Of a DNA stretch of 64,000 nt, positions 45,247-55,893 are shown in pieces. The notes beneath the pieces are model-generated. The model worked only from the letters and a program-made list of their open reading frames with translations, ran no database searches and was not told the DNA's origin. The DNA lies in assembly GCA_029690005.1 (NCBI GenBank), contig CP121458.1, forward strand, positions 5,661,872 through 5,725,871, in the 5' to 3' direction. This DNA comes from Prescottella defluvii. GTDB taxonomy: Bacteria > Actinomycetota > Actinomycetes > Mycobacteriales > Mycobacteriaceae. Position 1 is the first letter of the stretch. Each line of letters begins with the position of its first letter. Made by a program: the position numbers and the translations under genes.

Positions 45247-45669
45247 CTACACCAGGCTGGAGAGCATCCGCGGCGTGATCAGGCCGGAACCCTCGGGCGC
45301 GTGCGCCGGGTCCGAGCCGAGCTCGACCGGCTTGTTGTCGCCGTCGACGAACACGACCCGCGGCGCGTACTCGCGGATCTCCTGCTCGTTCATCACCCCG
45401 TAGGCGATGAGGATCACGAGGTCACCGGGCTTGACCAGATGCGCTGCGGCACCGTTGATCCCGATGACACCCGAGCCACGCTCACCGGTGATCACGTACG
45501 TTTCGAGGCGGGCGCCGTTGTCGATGTCGACGATCGTCACCTGCTCGCCCTCGAGCAGGTCGGCCGCCTCCATCAGATCCTGGTCGACGGTCACCGAACC
45601 CACGTAGTGCAGGTCGGCGTGGGTGACCGTGGCCCGGTGGATCTTCGACTTCATCATGGTGCGCAGCAT
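45247..45669 (-). CDS. panD: aspartate 1-decarboxylase precursor
   Basis: Makes beta-alanine from aspartate. The 140-residue proenzyme self-cleaves at Gly24-Ser25 (LHYVGSVTVDQDL) to create the pyruvoyl group. The conserved IHRATVTHADL, GINGAAAHLVKPGDLVI and YGVMNEQEIREY are present. Intact and between panC and coaX. Confidence 0.97.
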   Translation of the reverse strand: MLRTMMKSKIHRATVTHADLHYVGSVTVDQDLMEAADLLEGEQVTIVDIDNGARLETYVITGERGSGVIGINGAAAHLVKPGDLVILIAYGVMNEQEIREYAPRVVFVDGDNKPVELGSDPAHAPEGSGLITPRMLSSLV

Positions 45670-45701
45670 GTTCGGCCCTTCAGTTATCGGGGTTCGGGAG
45701 G

Positions 45702-46646
45702 TCAGTAGATGTCTGCGACGGCGGGATCGCCTGCCTGCGTGTCGCGTTCGAGGAATCCGGTGCCGACGGCGACGCCGACGTTGTCGATCAGTCGGGTGGT
45801 GCCGATCCGGGCCGCGACGAGGAGACGGCCGTCGCCCCGCTCGGGGGCCGGGCCGAGGTCCACACCGCGAACCTCGAGGTACTCCACCTCGACCTCGGGC
45901 GCCGCGGCAAGCACCTCGCGCGCGGTCGCGAGGATCGCGTCCGCGCCACCGGCAGCGGCGTGGGCTCCGGCGACCAGCGCCGCCGACAGCGTGGTGGCCA
46001 GCTGTCGCTGCTCCGGATCGAGGTAGCGGTTCCGGGAGGACAGCGCCAGACCGTCCTGCTCACGGACCGTCGGAACTCCGACGATCCGCACGTCGAAGTT
46101 GAGGTCGCGCACCATCTGCCGGATGAGCACGAGCTGCTGGTAGTCCTTCTCGCCGAAGAACGCGGCGTTGGGCGCGGCGATCTGCAGCAGCTTGGCGACG
46201 ACGGTGAGCATGCCCGCGAAGTGCGTCGGCCGGCTGCCGCCATCGAGGTCCGCACCGAGCGGGCCGGGCTGGACCGTGGTGCGCGGGCCGTTCGGGTACA
46301 TCGCCGCCGGGGTGGGCGCGAACACCAGCTCGACACCCTCGGCACGCAGGAGTTCGAGGTCCGCGTCGAGGGTGCGCGGGTACGCGTCGAGGTCCTCGCC
46401 CGCGCCGAACTGCAGCGGATTGACGAAGATCGACACGATCACGGTCGCGCCCGTCAGCTTCGCCTGCCGGACCAGCTCGATGTGCCCGGCGTGCAGGGCG
46501 CCCATCGTGGGCACGAGCACGACCTGGCGGCCGACGCCGCGGAGCGCCTTCGACACCCGCGTCAAGATCGCGGGATCGTGGTGCACGGTCAGTTCGCCGC
46601 GCTTGTATCCGCCCTGCAGTGCAGAAGCTTCGGTCACAATGCTCAC
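45702..46646 (-). CDS. panC: pantothenate synthetase
   Basis: Condenses pantoate and beta-alanine using ATP. The 314-residue protein has the HIGH-like motif MGALHAGHIELVRQA, SIFVNPLQFG, GEKDYQQLVLIRQM and SSRNRYL. GTG at 46646 overlaps the stop of the DUF2520 gene (GTGA). Intact. Confidence 0.97.
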   Translation of the reverse strand: MSIVTEASALQGGYKRGELTVHHDPAILTRVSKALRGVGRQVVLVPTMGALHAGHIELVRQAKLTGATVIVSIFVNPLQFGAGEDLDAYPRTLDADLELLRAEGVELVFAPTPAAMYPNGPRTTVQPGPLGADLDGGSRPTHFAGMLTVVAKLLQIAAPNAAFFGEKDYQQLVLIRQMVRDLNFDVRIVGVPTVREQDGLALSSRNRYLDPEQRQLATTLSAALVAGAHAAAGGADAILATAREVLAAAPEVEVEYLEVRGVDLGPAPERGDGRLLVAARIGTTRLIDNVGVAVGTGFLERDTQAGDPAVADIY

Positions 46647-47569
46647 CTTCGGTCCTCGAGTACTTCCATCAGTTCCGGCTTCGAGCCCGTGCGCTGCGCG
46701 GTCCGCAACGACAGTGCCCGATATCCGGCGGCCAGCTGCGGGTCCACACCCTCGAGAACCTCGAGGTGCTTGGCGACCGCGGCGGCATCACCACGTGCGA
46801 CGGGTCCGGTCAGCGCGGACTGTCCGCGCCGCAGGGCGTTGTCGAGCGCCGCGGACAGCAGCGGACGCAGCACCCGCTCCGGCAGCCCGTTGGGGTCGTC
46901 GCCGACGAGTTCCTGGCCCATCAGTTCCTGGCCCTCGAGCGCCACCCGCAGCGCTTCGACCGCGTCGACGACCAGCGTCACCAGGTGATTGCTGCCGTGC
47001 GCGAGGGCAGCGTGGTACAGCGGGCGGACGTCCTCGCGGACCCGCACCGGTTCGCCACCGATCTCGAGCACGAGCGACTGGCCGATCGCGTAGCCGATGT
47101 CGTCGGCGGCAGTGATCCCGAAGCAGGCGTCGGACAGCCGGGCGGTGTCCTCGGCGTGACCGGTGAACGTCATCGCGGGATGGATCGCGAGCGGGACGAC
47201 GCCCTGCACGGTGAGGGGTTCGAGGATGCCGATGCCGTTGGCACCGGAGGTATGGACGACGATCGTGCCGGGGCGGACCGCCTCGGTCGCGGCCAAACCC
47301 TTGATCAGGCCGGCGAGCTCGTCGTCGGGAACCGCGAGGATCAACAGCTCGGCACGGGCCGCGACGTCGGGCACCGGCAAGATCTCGGTGTCCGGAAGGC
47401 GCGTCTCGGCGCGGTGAATCGATGCGTCGGAGACCGCGGCACATGCGACAACGACATGTCCGACCTGCTCGAGCGCGGCACCGATTGCTGTTCCGACCCG
47501 TCCCGCCGAGACGAGTCCAACCGTCAATCGTGCAGGCGCGGGGCCGTTAGTGATCCCGAAGGAGGTCAC
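46643..47569 (-). CDS. Rossmann-fold DUF2520 protein (Rv3603c-like)
   Basis: About 308 residues. The N-terminal NAD(P)-binding domain reads LTVGLVSAGRVGTAIGAALEQVGH, followed by AVPDDELAGLI and the C-terminal helical DUF2520 domain (IHPAMTFTGHAEDTARL, GSNHLVTLVVDAVEAL). It is always next to panC in actinobacteria, so a role in pantoate or coenzyme A metabolism has been suggested; the reaction is not established. GTG 47569 is preferred to the longer frame starting at 47683. Confidence 0.88.
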   Translation of the reverse strand: MTSFGITNGPAPARLTVGLVSAGRVGTAIGAALEQVGHVVVACAAVSDASIHRAETRLPDTEILPVPDVAARAELLILAVPDDELAGLIKGLAATEAVRPGTIVVHTSGANGIGILEPLTVQGVVPLAIHPAMTFTGHAEDTARLSDACFGITAADDIGYAIGQSLVLEIGGEPVRVREDVRPLYHAALAHGSNHLVTLVVDAVEALRVALEGQELMGQELVGDDPNGLPERVLRPLLSAALDNALRRGQSALTGPVARGDAAAVAKHLEVLEGVDPQLAAGYRALSLRTAQRTGSKPELMEVLEDRR

Positions 47570-47728
47570 TTTCGTCCTCTCGTTCGTTCCAGTCCCGCTC
47601 GGCGGGTACCAGACGTCCTGCGGAGAGAATAGCGCCGCGCGAAGACGCGCCGCCACGGGCCGACGACGTGATCTACCACTCACTCGAGGCAGCGACCGGG
47701 CAAAAGCCCCGGCCCGGCAACGGTGGGT

Positions 47729-48796
47729 CTACTCGGCGCGGCGACGCCGGCGCCGCTCTCCGTCGCCCGCATCGCCGGACTTGAGGTTCGCCATGATCTC
47801 GGCGACCGAGAGCCCGTTCGAGTGCGCGCCCCCGACGTCCTCGGGGTCCTCCACCAGCCGGCGCGAGCGCCGCGACGCCGGCCGCGAATCGTCGGTCTGT
47901 GCGTCCTCGGGCTGCGCATCCGGCTCTGCCACCTTTTCGGGTGCGGCGGCGGGTGCCTCGTCCTTGACCGGAGCAGCAGCCCTGGCCGCCGCAGCGGGCG
48001 CCTTCGGCGCGGCCGGTTCCTTCACGGGTTCCGGGGCCTTGGCCGGTGCCGGCGCCTTGGCCGGAGCCTTCGCGGACGCAGGGGCCTTCGCACGAGCAGG
48101 GGCCTTCGCTGGCTGCGGCGCCTTGACCGGCGCCGGCGCCTCGGCCACCGCGTCGTCGATGGCCTCGACGTCGATCGGCGGAATCACCGTCGTCTCCGCC
48201 GTGACCGGGTCGTCGTACGGGTTCGCGAAGCCCGGGCCCTGCGGCGCCGGCTGCCGCGGCTGATCGCGGGCGGGTGTCTTGGCACCCGGAACGAACAGGC
48301 CCGACGCGGCCGGCTGGTAGCTGCCCGCCAGCTCCTGGACCCGCGTCGACTCTGCCCGCAGCGCTACCCGATCCTCCGGGAGGCGGCCGTCGAACAGCAC
48401 TTCGAGGTTCCTGCGAAGCGCGGCGAGTTCCTCACGCAGCGCCTTGATGGTCTCGGCCTCGGCTCCGAGTTCGCCGCGCACCCGCGCCTCGACGCCCAGC
48501 TCGTACTCGCGGCGAGCGCTGATCTCGCGCTCGAGCTGCAGTTCGTACACCTTCTGCAGGTCACGAACCTTCGCCTTGTCCAGAGCGGACTCGCGGCGGT
48601 ACTTCGTCATAGCGATGGCGCCCAACGTCGCCGCCCACAACGCGATCACCAATCCCACGCGGAGCAGTTGGACGCTCTCGCTGAAGATCAGAAGGAGAGA
48701 AGCGGCAACGGCCAGCACCACGAGCCCGGCCACGATCATCTGGCTAGCACTGCGGCGGTTGCGGCGTGAAGACTTGGTGCGACCCGGAACCGTCAT
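47729..48796 (-). CDS. membrane coiled-coil protein with Lys-Ala-Pro repeats (DUF6779/Rv3604c-like)
   Basis: About 355 residues. Two hydrophobic helices (MIVAGLVVLAVAASLLLIF, VGLVIALWAATLGAIAM) are followed by a coiled coil (LDKAKVRDLQKVYELQLEREI) of charged heptads. A long Ala/Pro/Lys tail with repeated AKAPA units follows, then a basic end RRRRRRAE. The family lies between DUF2520 and DUF3180 genes in mycobacteria. The function is unknown; the layout suggests a cytoplasmic scaffold attached to the membrane. Confidence 0.85.
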   Translation of the reverse strand: MTVPGRTKSSRRNRRSASQMIVAGLVVLAVAASLLLIFSESVQLLRVGLVIALWAATLGAIAMTKYRRESALDKAKVRDLQKVYELQLEREISARREYELGVEARVRGELGAEAETIKALREELAALRRNLEVLFDGRLPEDRVALRAESTRVQELAGSYQPAASGLFVPGAKTPARDQPRQPAPQGPGFANPYDDPVTAETTVIPPIDVEAIDDAVAEAPAPVKAPQPAKAPARAKAPASAKAPAKAPAPAKAPEPVKEPAAPKAPAAAARAAAPVKDEAPAAAPEKVAEPDAQPEDAQTDDSRPASRRSRRLVEDPEDVGGAHSNGLSVAEIMANLKSGDAGDGERRRRRRAE

Positions 48797-48876
48797 GGAG
48801 ATCAGGGTAGCGGCACTCCAGAGGGAACTCAGCGCACGCGACCAGGGCTTCGATCCGATTTGCCCGTTTACACAGG

Positions 48877-49344
48877 TCAGTGGCTGGGTTGGTCCGGCGG
48901 CTCGTCGGGCGTCCGGCAACAGTGTTCGAGCCACAACGCCGCCCCCACCAGGAGAACCGCGGCGATCAGGCCGATGATCACGCCCGGACTGTCCGACACC
49001 GCCGCCGACAGCTGCGAGCGCTGCGGCCACAGGAAGACGAGAAAGCCCGCCCACACCCCCGCACTCGCGGCGCCGACCAGCGCCGACGCCTTCGCGAGGG
49101 CCGCCGCGCGGGCTGCCGTGATCGGATGCAGCTGTCGCGGACCGGGACCGATCGCGTGGTCCCGCACCCGCGCCCGGATCACGAACGCCAGGACCACCTC
49201 GATCAGCGCGACCGGGTACAACGACGCCCCGGCGTAGACGGGGATCGGGGGCAGCGAGCCGTACGAGACGCGAACCAGCAACCAGGTGGCTACCCCGGCC
49301 AGGAGTGCCAGCGACAACAAGTCCCAGATTCGCGTCGGCTTCAT
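48877..49344 (-). CDS. DUF3180 membrane protein (Rv3605c-like)
   Basis: A 155-residue protein with about four helices (LLSLALLAGVATWLLV, LIEVVLAFVIRARV, LVGAASAGVWAGFLVFLW, VIIGLIAAVLLVGAALWL). It lies directly before folK, as in mycobacteria, with six bases between. The function is unknown. Intact. ATG 49344 is chosen over 49347. Confidence 0.9.
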   Translation of the reverse strand: MKPTRIWDLLSLALLAGVATWLLVRVSYGSLPPIPVYAGASLYPVALIEVVLAFVIRARVRDHAIGPGPRQLHPITAARAAALAKASALVGAASAGVWAGFLVFLWPQRSQLSAAVSDSPGVIIGLIAAVLLVGAALWLEHCCRTPDEPPDQPSH

Positions 49345-49349
49345 CACAG

Positions 49350-49856
49350 TTACCGTAGTTCCAGCTGCAGCGGTGTCCGCCGAACTCCGGCCAGTTCGTC
49401 AGCGTCCAGACGCGGGAGCAGCGCGTCCACCCGCTCCTCGACCCCTCCGACCGCGAGCGTCGCGTCGGGTTCGACGTCGAGCCACGGCACCAGCACGAAC
49501 GCCCGCTCGTGGGCGCGCGGATGCGGCAGCGTCAGCTCCGGATCGTCACTGCGGATCCCATCGCACGTCACGACGTCGACGTCCAGCGTCCGTGGCCCCC
49601 ACCGCTGCTCACGCACCCGGTCGGCGTCGGCCTCGAGCTGCTGCCCGCGCCGCAACCAGCCCCGGCAGTCGGTGCCGGGGTCGTCGACGATCAGGGTCGC
49701 GTTCAGGAAGTCCTGCTGCTCGACACCGCCCCACGGCGCCGTCGCATAGACCGGCGACACCGCGACGATCCACTCGCGCAGCCCGTCGACGACGCCCTGC
49801 AAATGCGCGAGGCTGTCCCCGATGTTGGAGCCGATCGACAGCACCGCCCGGCTCAC
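49350..49856 (-). CDS. folK: 2-amino-4-hydroxy-6-hydroxymethyldihydropteridine pyrophosphokinase
   Basis: Folate biosynthesis: pyrophosphorylates the pterin. The 168-residue product contains AVLSIGSNIGDSLAHLQ, the WGGVEQQDFLNATL segment, LEADADRVREQRWGPRTLDVDVV and LPHPRAHERAFVLVPW. GTG 49856 overlaps the folB stop (GTGA). Intact. Confidence 0.96.
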   Translation of the reverse strand: MSRAVLSIGSNIGDSLAHLQGVVDGLREWIVAVSPVYATAPWGGVEQQDFLNATLIVDDPGTDCRGWLRRGQQLEADADRVREQRWGPRTLDVDVVTCDGIRSDDPELTLPHPRAHERAFVLVPWLDVEPDATLAVGGVEERVDALLPRLDADELAGVRRTPLQLELR

Positions 49857-50254
49857 CGGGCGGCCCCGACCGCGGCCCGCGACCGGGTCGCGACCACCGC
49901 GACATCCCGGAACGTCAACGGGATCGGCGCCGACGGCTTGTGCAGCACCACCTCGACCTGCCGCACCCGCGCGTCGCGCATCGCGTCGTCCGCGATCTCC
50001 GCGGCCACCGTCTCGATCAGGTCCCGGGCCGGGCCCCCGACGATCGCGGCGGCGCGCTGCGCCAGCTCGCCGTAGTCGAACGTGTCCTTCAGATCGTCCG
50101 ACGCCGCGGCCGGCGCCAGGTCCATCCACAGGGTCACGTCGACGAAGAAGTCCTGCCCGTCACGCTTCTCGTGATCGAACACGCCGTGGTTGCCGCGGAC
50201 CTTCAGCCCCCGCAACTCGATTCGGTCGCCCGAGACAGCACTGCCGTCACTCAC
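49853..50254 (-). CDS. folB: dihydroneopterin aldolase
   Basis: Folate step after folE. The 133-residue protein has IELRGLKVRGNHGVFDHEKRDGQDFFVDV, the catalytic Lys-containing VVLHKPSAPIPLTF, and YGELAQRAAAIV. Intact. It overlaps folP by eight bases and folK by four, so the block is tightly coupled. Confidence 0.96.
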   Translation of the reverse strand: MSDGSAVSGDRIELRGLKVRGNHGVFDHEKRDGQDFFVDVTLWMDLAPAAASDDLKDTFDYGELAQRAAAIVGGPARDLIETVAAEIADDAMRDARVRQVEVVLHKPSAPIPLTFRDVAVVATRSRAAVGAAR

Positions 50255-51112
50255 CCGTCACCTCCTGGGACCTCTGACTACCACTCGCCCAGGCCCCCGC
50301 GACCGCGATCGCGTCGAGCGAGGCCTGCGCGTCGTGGACCCGCACACCCCACGCGCCGTGCGTCGCCGCGAGCGCCGAGATCACCGCAGTCGCGACCTCG
50401 CGGCCCGCCGGCGGCCGGACAGTGCCGTCCGCGTCCGCGAGCAGCGACCCGAGGAACCGCTTGCGCGACGCCCCGATCAGCACCGGGAACCCCAGCTCGA
50501 CCAGTTCGGGCAGGCGGTGCAACAGCTGCCAGTTGTGGTCCGGCTGCTTGACGAACCCGAGCCCCGGATCCAGCACCAGCGCCTTGGGATCGACCCGGCC
50601 GCCACCGCCGCGTCCACCTGGACCATCAGCTCGTCGCGCACATCGCGGACCACGTCGTCGTAGTGCGTCGATCCACCGGCGTGCACGAACTCTCCCGCCG
50701 GACGCCAGTGCATCAGGATCCATGGGACCCCCGCGTCGGCGACCACCCGGGCCATGTCGGCGTCCGCGCGGCCACCCGAGACGTCGTTGACGATCGAGAC
50801 GCCGGCCTCGATCGCCGCCTGCGCCACCGACGCATGCATCGTGTCGACGCTGACCGTGACGCCCTCCGCCGCGAGAGCCGCGATCACGGGCGCGACGCGC
50901 GCCGCCTCGACCTCGGGATCGACCCGGACTGCGCCCGGGCGAGTGGACTCGCCGCCGACGTCGACGATGTCGACCCCGAGCCGGTGCAGGTTCAGGCCGT
51001 GCTCGACGGCCACGTCACGGTCCAGGAATCGACCGCCGTCCGAGAACGAATCGACAGTCACGTTGAGGACGCCCATCACGATGGGCCGGCCGGGGTTCGG
51101 TAACGCGATCAC
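50247..51112 (-). CDS. folP: dihydropteroate synthase (one frameshift)
   Basis: Target of sulfonamides. The TIM-barrel motifs MGVLNVTVDSFSDGGRF, DVGGESTRPGA, SIVNDVSGGRAD, LDPGLGFVKQPDHN and GASRKRFLGSL are present. A one-base break near 50605 splits the chain. About 288 residues. ATG 51112 overlaps the folE stop by four bases. Confidence 0.95.
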
Positions 51113-51720
51113 TTGCGGAGAATCAGATCCAGAGCCTCGGCACGGGACGCGGAGTTCGACTGGAACAGTCCGCGCACCGCCGACGTCGTGGTGCTCGCGC
51201 CGGGCTTGCGGATTCCGCGCATCGCCATGCAGAGGTGCTCCGCCTCGATGACGACGATCGCGCCGCGCGGATCGAGCTTGCGTACCAGCGCGTCGGCGAT
51301 CTGGCTCGTCAGGCGCTCCTGCACCTGCGGGCGCTTGGCGTACAGGTCGACCAGCCGCGCCAGCTTCGACAGCCCGGTGACCCGACCCGTCGGGCCGGGG
51401 ATGTAGCCGACGTGCGCGACACCGTGGAACGAGACCAGGTGGTGCTCGCAGGTCGAGTACATCGGGATGTCACGGACGAGGACCATCTCCTGATGACCTT
51501 CGTCGAACGTCGTGTTCAGCACGTCGTCCGGATCGGTGTACAGGCCCGCGAACACCTCGCGGTACGCCCGTGCCACGCGACCCGGGGTATCGAGGAGTCC
51601 CGGGCGGTCGGGATCCTCACCGACCGCGATCAGCAACTCACGAACGGCGGCCTCTGCACGCGCTTGATCGAACGGCCTCCCCGTCATGAGAGCGACCGAC
51701 TCGCTCCCCAACTGATTCAC
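51109..51720 (-). CDS. folE: GTP cyclohydrolase I
   Basis: First folate step. The 203-residue product has YSTCEHHLVSFHGVAHVGYIP with zinc and catalytic residues, KLARLVDLYAKRPQVQERLTSQIADAL, and EAEHLCMAMRGIRKPG. GTG 51720 is chosen. Intact. It sits 90 bases downstream of ftsH, on the same strand. Confidence 0.96.
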   Translation of the reverse strand: MNQLGSESVALMTGRPFDQARAEAAVRELLIAVGEDPDRPGLLDTPGRVARAYREVFAGLYTDPDDVLNTTFDEGHQEMVLVRDIPMYSTCEHHLVSFHGVAHVGYIPGPTGRVTGLSKLARLVDLYAKRPQVQERLTSQIADALVRKLDPRGAIVVIEAEHLCMAMRGIRKPGASTTTSAVRGLFQSNSASRAEALDLILRK

Positions 51721-51809
51721 CGACAACCGACCGCACCTCCAGTTTCGGGGCTGAACGCCCAGACCCACACCGCACGGGTGGGCCTGGGCCAAGCCTAGTT
51801 GCGAGCGAA

Positions 51810-54169
51810 CTACTGCGGGCCGCTCGGCCCCTCCCAGACCTGTGTCGGAGAGTCACCGTCAGACCGTCCGGTCCCCTGATCTCCCGGACGACCCGAGCCG
51901 TTTTCGGGTCCCATCGGCCGCTGCTGCTGCGGGGGTTCCCACTGCGGGTACGGCTGCCATCCGCCCTGCTGACCCTGCTGACCCTGCTGGCCGGTGCCGT
52001 GGTCCACGGGCTCCCGCGGCGGCCAGCCCGGCGCGGACCAGCCGGCGGGGCGCCGTAGTCGGGTCGGGTGCCCTGCACCGGCGCCGACGGCTGCGGCGGG
52101 CCCGCCGGGTGAGCGGGATAGCCGAACGAAGGCTCGGGTGCCGTATGACCGTTCACCGGCGGCGCGGTCTCGCGCTGCGCGAACGTGGGCTGCGGAGTCC
52201 GCGGAGCCGCCTGTGCAGGCTCGGTCTCCGGCGGCCACGTCTCGCCCCGCTCGATCGCGAGCTCACGCGGAGTCTTGATCGGCGGCTTGTCGGACGGCGT
52301 GCGCTCACCGAACACGTTGAACTCGGTGATCCGCGGACGCTTCTCCACCGTCGTGAAGATCTCCTCGAGATCCTTGCGGGTCAGCGTCTCGCGCTCGAGC
52401 AGCTGACGTGCCAGCTCGTCGAGCACGTCGCGGTACTCGTTGAGGATGGACCACGCCTCGGTGTGTGCGGCCTCGATGAGGTTGCGCACCTCCTCGTCGA
52501 TCTCGCGGGCGACCTCGTGCGAGTAGTCGGAGTTCATCCCCATCGAACGACCCAGGAACGGGTCGCCCTGCTCCTGGCCGTATCGGACGGCGCCCAGCTT
52601 GGCGCTCATGCCGTACTCGGTCACCATCGCGCGAGCGATCTTGGTGGCCTGGTCGATGTCCGACGACGCACCGGTCGTGGGCTCGTGGAACACCAGTTCC
52701 TCGGCGGCACGGCCACCCATCGCCATCACCAGGCGCGCGATCATCTCGGACCGCGTCATCAGGCCCTTGTCGTCCTCGGGGACGGTCATCGCGTGACCGC
52801 CGGTGCGACCGCGGGCCAGGATCGTGACCTTGTAGATCGGTTCGATGTCCGGCATCGCCCACGCCGCGAGCGTGTGGCCGCCCTCGTGGTACGCGGTGAT
52901 CTTCTTCTCGTGCTCGGAGATGATCCGGCTCTTGCGCCGCGGGCCGCCGATCACGCGGTCGACGGACTCCTCGAGTGCCGCCTCCGTGATCACCGTGCCG
53001 TTCTCGCGGGCCGTGAGCAGCGCGGCCTCGTTGATGACGTTCGCCAGGTCCGCACCGGACATGCCGACCGTGCGCTTGGCGAGGCCCTCGAGATCCGCGT
53101 TCTGGTCGAGCGGCTTGCCCTGCGAGTGGACCCGCAGGATGGCGCGCCGGCCCGCGAGGTCGGGGTTGCCGACCGGGATCTGACGGTCGAAGCGACCCGG
53201 GCGCAGCAGCGCGGGATCGAGGATGTCGGGACGGTTGGTCGCGGCGATCAGGATGATGCCGGTGCGGTCACCGAAGCCGTCCATCTCGACGAGCAGCTGG
53301 TTGAGGGTCTGCTCACGCTCGTCGTGGCCACCGCCGAGGCCCGCACCACGCTGGCGGCCGACGGCGTCGATCTCGTCGACGAAGATGATGCACGGACTGT
53401 TCTGCTTGGCCTGCTCGAACAGGTCACGCACGCGCGAGGCGCCGACACCGACGAACATCTCGACGAAGTCCGAACCGGAGATCGTGAAGAACGGGACGCC
53501 GGCCTCGCCCGCGACAGCGCGCGCGAGCAGCGTCTTACCGGTGCCGGGAGGACCGTAGAGCAGCACGCCCTTGGGGATCTTCGCGCCCAACGCCTGGTAC
53601 CGCGCCGGGTTCTGCAGGAAGTCCTTGATCTCGTAGAGCTCCTCGACCGCCTCGTCGGCGCCGGCGACGTCCGCGAACGTCGTCCGGGGCATGTCCTTCG
53701 ACAGCTGCTTGGCCTTCGACTTGGAGAAGCCCATCATTCCGCCGCGTCCGCCGCCCTGCATGCGGTTCATGACGAAGAAGAAGATGCCCAGCAGCAGCAC
53801 CATCGGCAGCACGAACAGCAGCAGCGACGTCAGCCAGCTCTCCTGTGTGACGTTGGTGTTGAACTCCTGCGCCCCGGAACCGGAGACCTTGTTGAAGATC
53901 TGTTCGGACGCCGCGCTCGGGTACTTGGCGATGATCTCGGTCTTGCCGTCGGTGTCGTCGTTGCCGCTCTTGAGCCACAGACGCACCTGCTGTTCACGGT
54001 CGTCGATCTGCGCCTTGTCGACGTTCTTGGCGTCGAGTTGCGAGATCGCCACCGAGGTGTCGACCGACTTGAACCCGCGCGTGTCGTTGCCGAAGTAGGT
54101 GAAGGCGTAGATCACCAACAGGACTCCGGCGACGATCGCCAGGTTGCGGAACACTGTCTTGCGGTTCAT
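51810..54169 (-). CDS. ftsH: ATP-dependent zinc metalloprotease FtsH (one frameshift)
   Basis: Membrane-anchored AAA+ protease. Two helices (LAIVAGVLLVIYAFTYFG, SLLLFVLPMVLLLGIFFFVM), Walker A GPPGTGKTLLARAVAG, Walker B IIFVDEIDAVG, the second region of homology, and zinc site HEGGH. The C-terminal Pro/Gln-rich tail (WQPYPQWEPPQQQ) needs a one-base change near 52050 to reach the stop at 51810. The long tail is usual in actinobacteria. About 786 residues. Confidence 0.96.
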
Positions 54170-54439
54170 ACAGGTTCGGCCGCGGAGGCCGGTCCTTTCG
54201 GTAGTGCGGGCTACGCTCGTGCAGGTACGTGAGTCACCGGTCCGGCTGGGCCGAAAATGGTCGTTCCGGCGGTCCGGACACCTCAGATTACCGCGACGAC
54301 GTTGCTCGATGCCTGGTAGCAGCCAGCCACGCCGGAGAAGTCTCCGAGAAGTGGCGTCATCGGTTTCAACGCACGCCACCCCCGCGCAGGTTCCCGCTCA
54401 GGGACGAAACAGCCCCTGCGGGACCGATCGTGCCGCATG

Positions 54440-55790
54440 TCACACAGGAGCGTGACGCGGCCAGCCCTGTCGGCGCTCGAGTTCGGCGGCGACCGCGAGG
54501 ACGGTCCGTTCCCCACCCGGCGGCGCGACGATCTGCACCGCGAGCGGAGTCCTGGACGTGGAGTGCATACCGACCGGCACACTCGCAGCGGGCCAGCCGA
54601 GCACATTCCACAGAGCGCTGAACGGTGCATATCGTACATTTGCGACAACATTGGACGCCCACGACTTCTCGCTCCACGCGAGCGCCTCGATCGGCGGCTG
54701 GGCGAGCGACGGCATAACCACGACGTCGAACGCGGAGAAGAAGCCGAGCATCCGCTGCTCGAGCCGATCCACCTGGGACTGCCGCACCAGCCCCGCACGC
54801 TTGATCACCCGGCCGAGAGCAACGTGCCGACGGGTGCGGCGCTGCAGCAGCGCCGGATCGAGATCGGCGGCGTCGTCGGCGGTGCCGGCGAGCCAGCGCG
54901 CGAAGGCCGCCGTCATGTTCGGTGGGTACGGCACCCGCGTCGCGTCCGTCCGGTGACCGGATTCCGCGAGCACCGCCTCGGTCTTCTCGAGCCCGGCCAC
55001 CCACTCGCGGTCGACCCGCAGAATCGGCGACGGCGGATTGACGGCGACACCGATTCGCAGCGGCCGCGGTTCCGGGATCCGGGCGAGATCGGGGTCGTCG
55101 GCCAGCACCGACAGCATCAGTGCCGCGTCTTCGACGGTCGACGCGATCGGCCCGTTCTCGGACATCCCGAACCAGGAGTGCACGCCCAACTCGGACGGCA
55201 CCAGCCCGCGCCCCGGCTTGATACCGAAGACGCCGCACGCGGCCGACGGGATCCGGATCGAGCCCATGCCGTCGGCCGCCAGCGCGATCGGCACCATCCC
55301 GTCGGCGACGGCTGCAGCGGAACCACCGGACGAACCGCCCGGGACCCGGTCCGGGTTCCACGGGTTGCGGGTGATCACGCGCGGTGAGTCGACCGCACCC
55401 CACACGCACAGTTCCGGCACCGCGGTCAGGCCGATCGGGATCGCCCGGCCGCCCGGAGCCGCGCCACCGCCGGGTGATCGTGCGCCGACGGGGCGGGATC
55501 CGTCGCCGCAGAGCCGTCGCGCATCGGTTCACCCCGGACCTGGACGTTGTCCTTGATCGCGACGGGGACCCCGGCGAGGGGCAGGTCAGCGAGGTCCGGG
55601 CGCTGGGCGAGCGCCTCGGCCTCGGCGCGGGCCCGCCCCCCAGAACCCGCACGAAGGCGCGGATGCGCGGATCGCGCTGTTCGATCCGGCTCAGCGCATC
55701 GTCGACGGCGGCAACCGGCGAGAGCACGCCGGAACGCACCCGGGCGGCGATGGAAACGGCGGTGAACTCCACGGTAAAGGGATCTCGCAC
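54440..55790 (-). CDS. amidase signature family enzyme (two frameshifts)
   Basis: About 450 residues. Catalytic Lys in LAGVPVAIKDNVQVRG, serines in VPGGSSGGSAAAVADGMV (Ser-cisSer pair) and GSIRIPSAACGVFGIKPGRG. The C-terminus has DVVVMPSLAQPPI and WPAASVPVGMH. Frame changes near 55640 and 55440. It hydrolyses an unknown amide. It is divergent from the kinase at 55894 with a 103-base gap. It is 28 kb from the hydratase, so a pathway link is not implied. Confidence 0.88.
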
Positions 55791-55893
55791 CTGCCGAGTA
55801 TGCGACGGTCGGCGCTATCATTTCGAGTACCCCGAGGGGTGAGTTTCAGATACCTACCCCGAGCACTCCCCCATCTTCGGACGGTGACGAGTG

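Noticed and set aside
47690..47720. Hairpin-like CCGGGC...GCCCGG in the gap between two genes of the panC region
   Set aside because: Short, GC-only pairing of the kind common in this genome; no T tract and the flanking genes appear co-transcribed.
51842..54232. A 796-codon plus-strand frame opposite ftsH
   Set aside because: Shadow of ftsH; no start signal and no family resemblance.
54440..55790. Link between the amidase and the hydratase as a nitrile-to-acid pathway
   Set aside because: The amidase is 28 kb away, has its own divergent partner and shows no feature tying it to the hydratase; only the general nitrile hydratase-amidase pairing suggests it.
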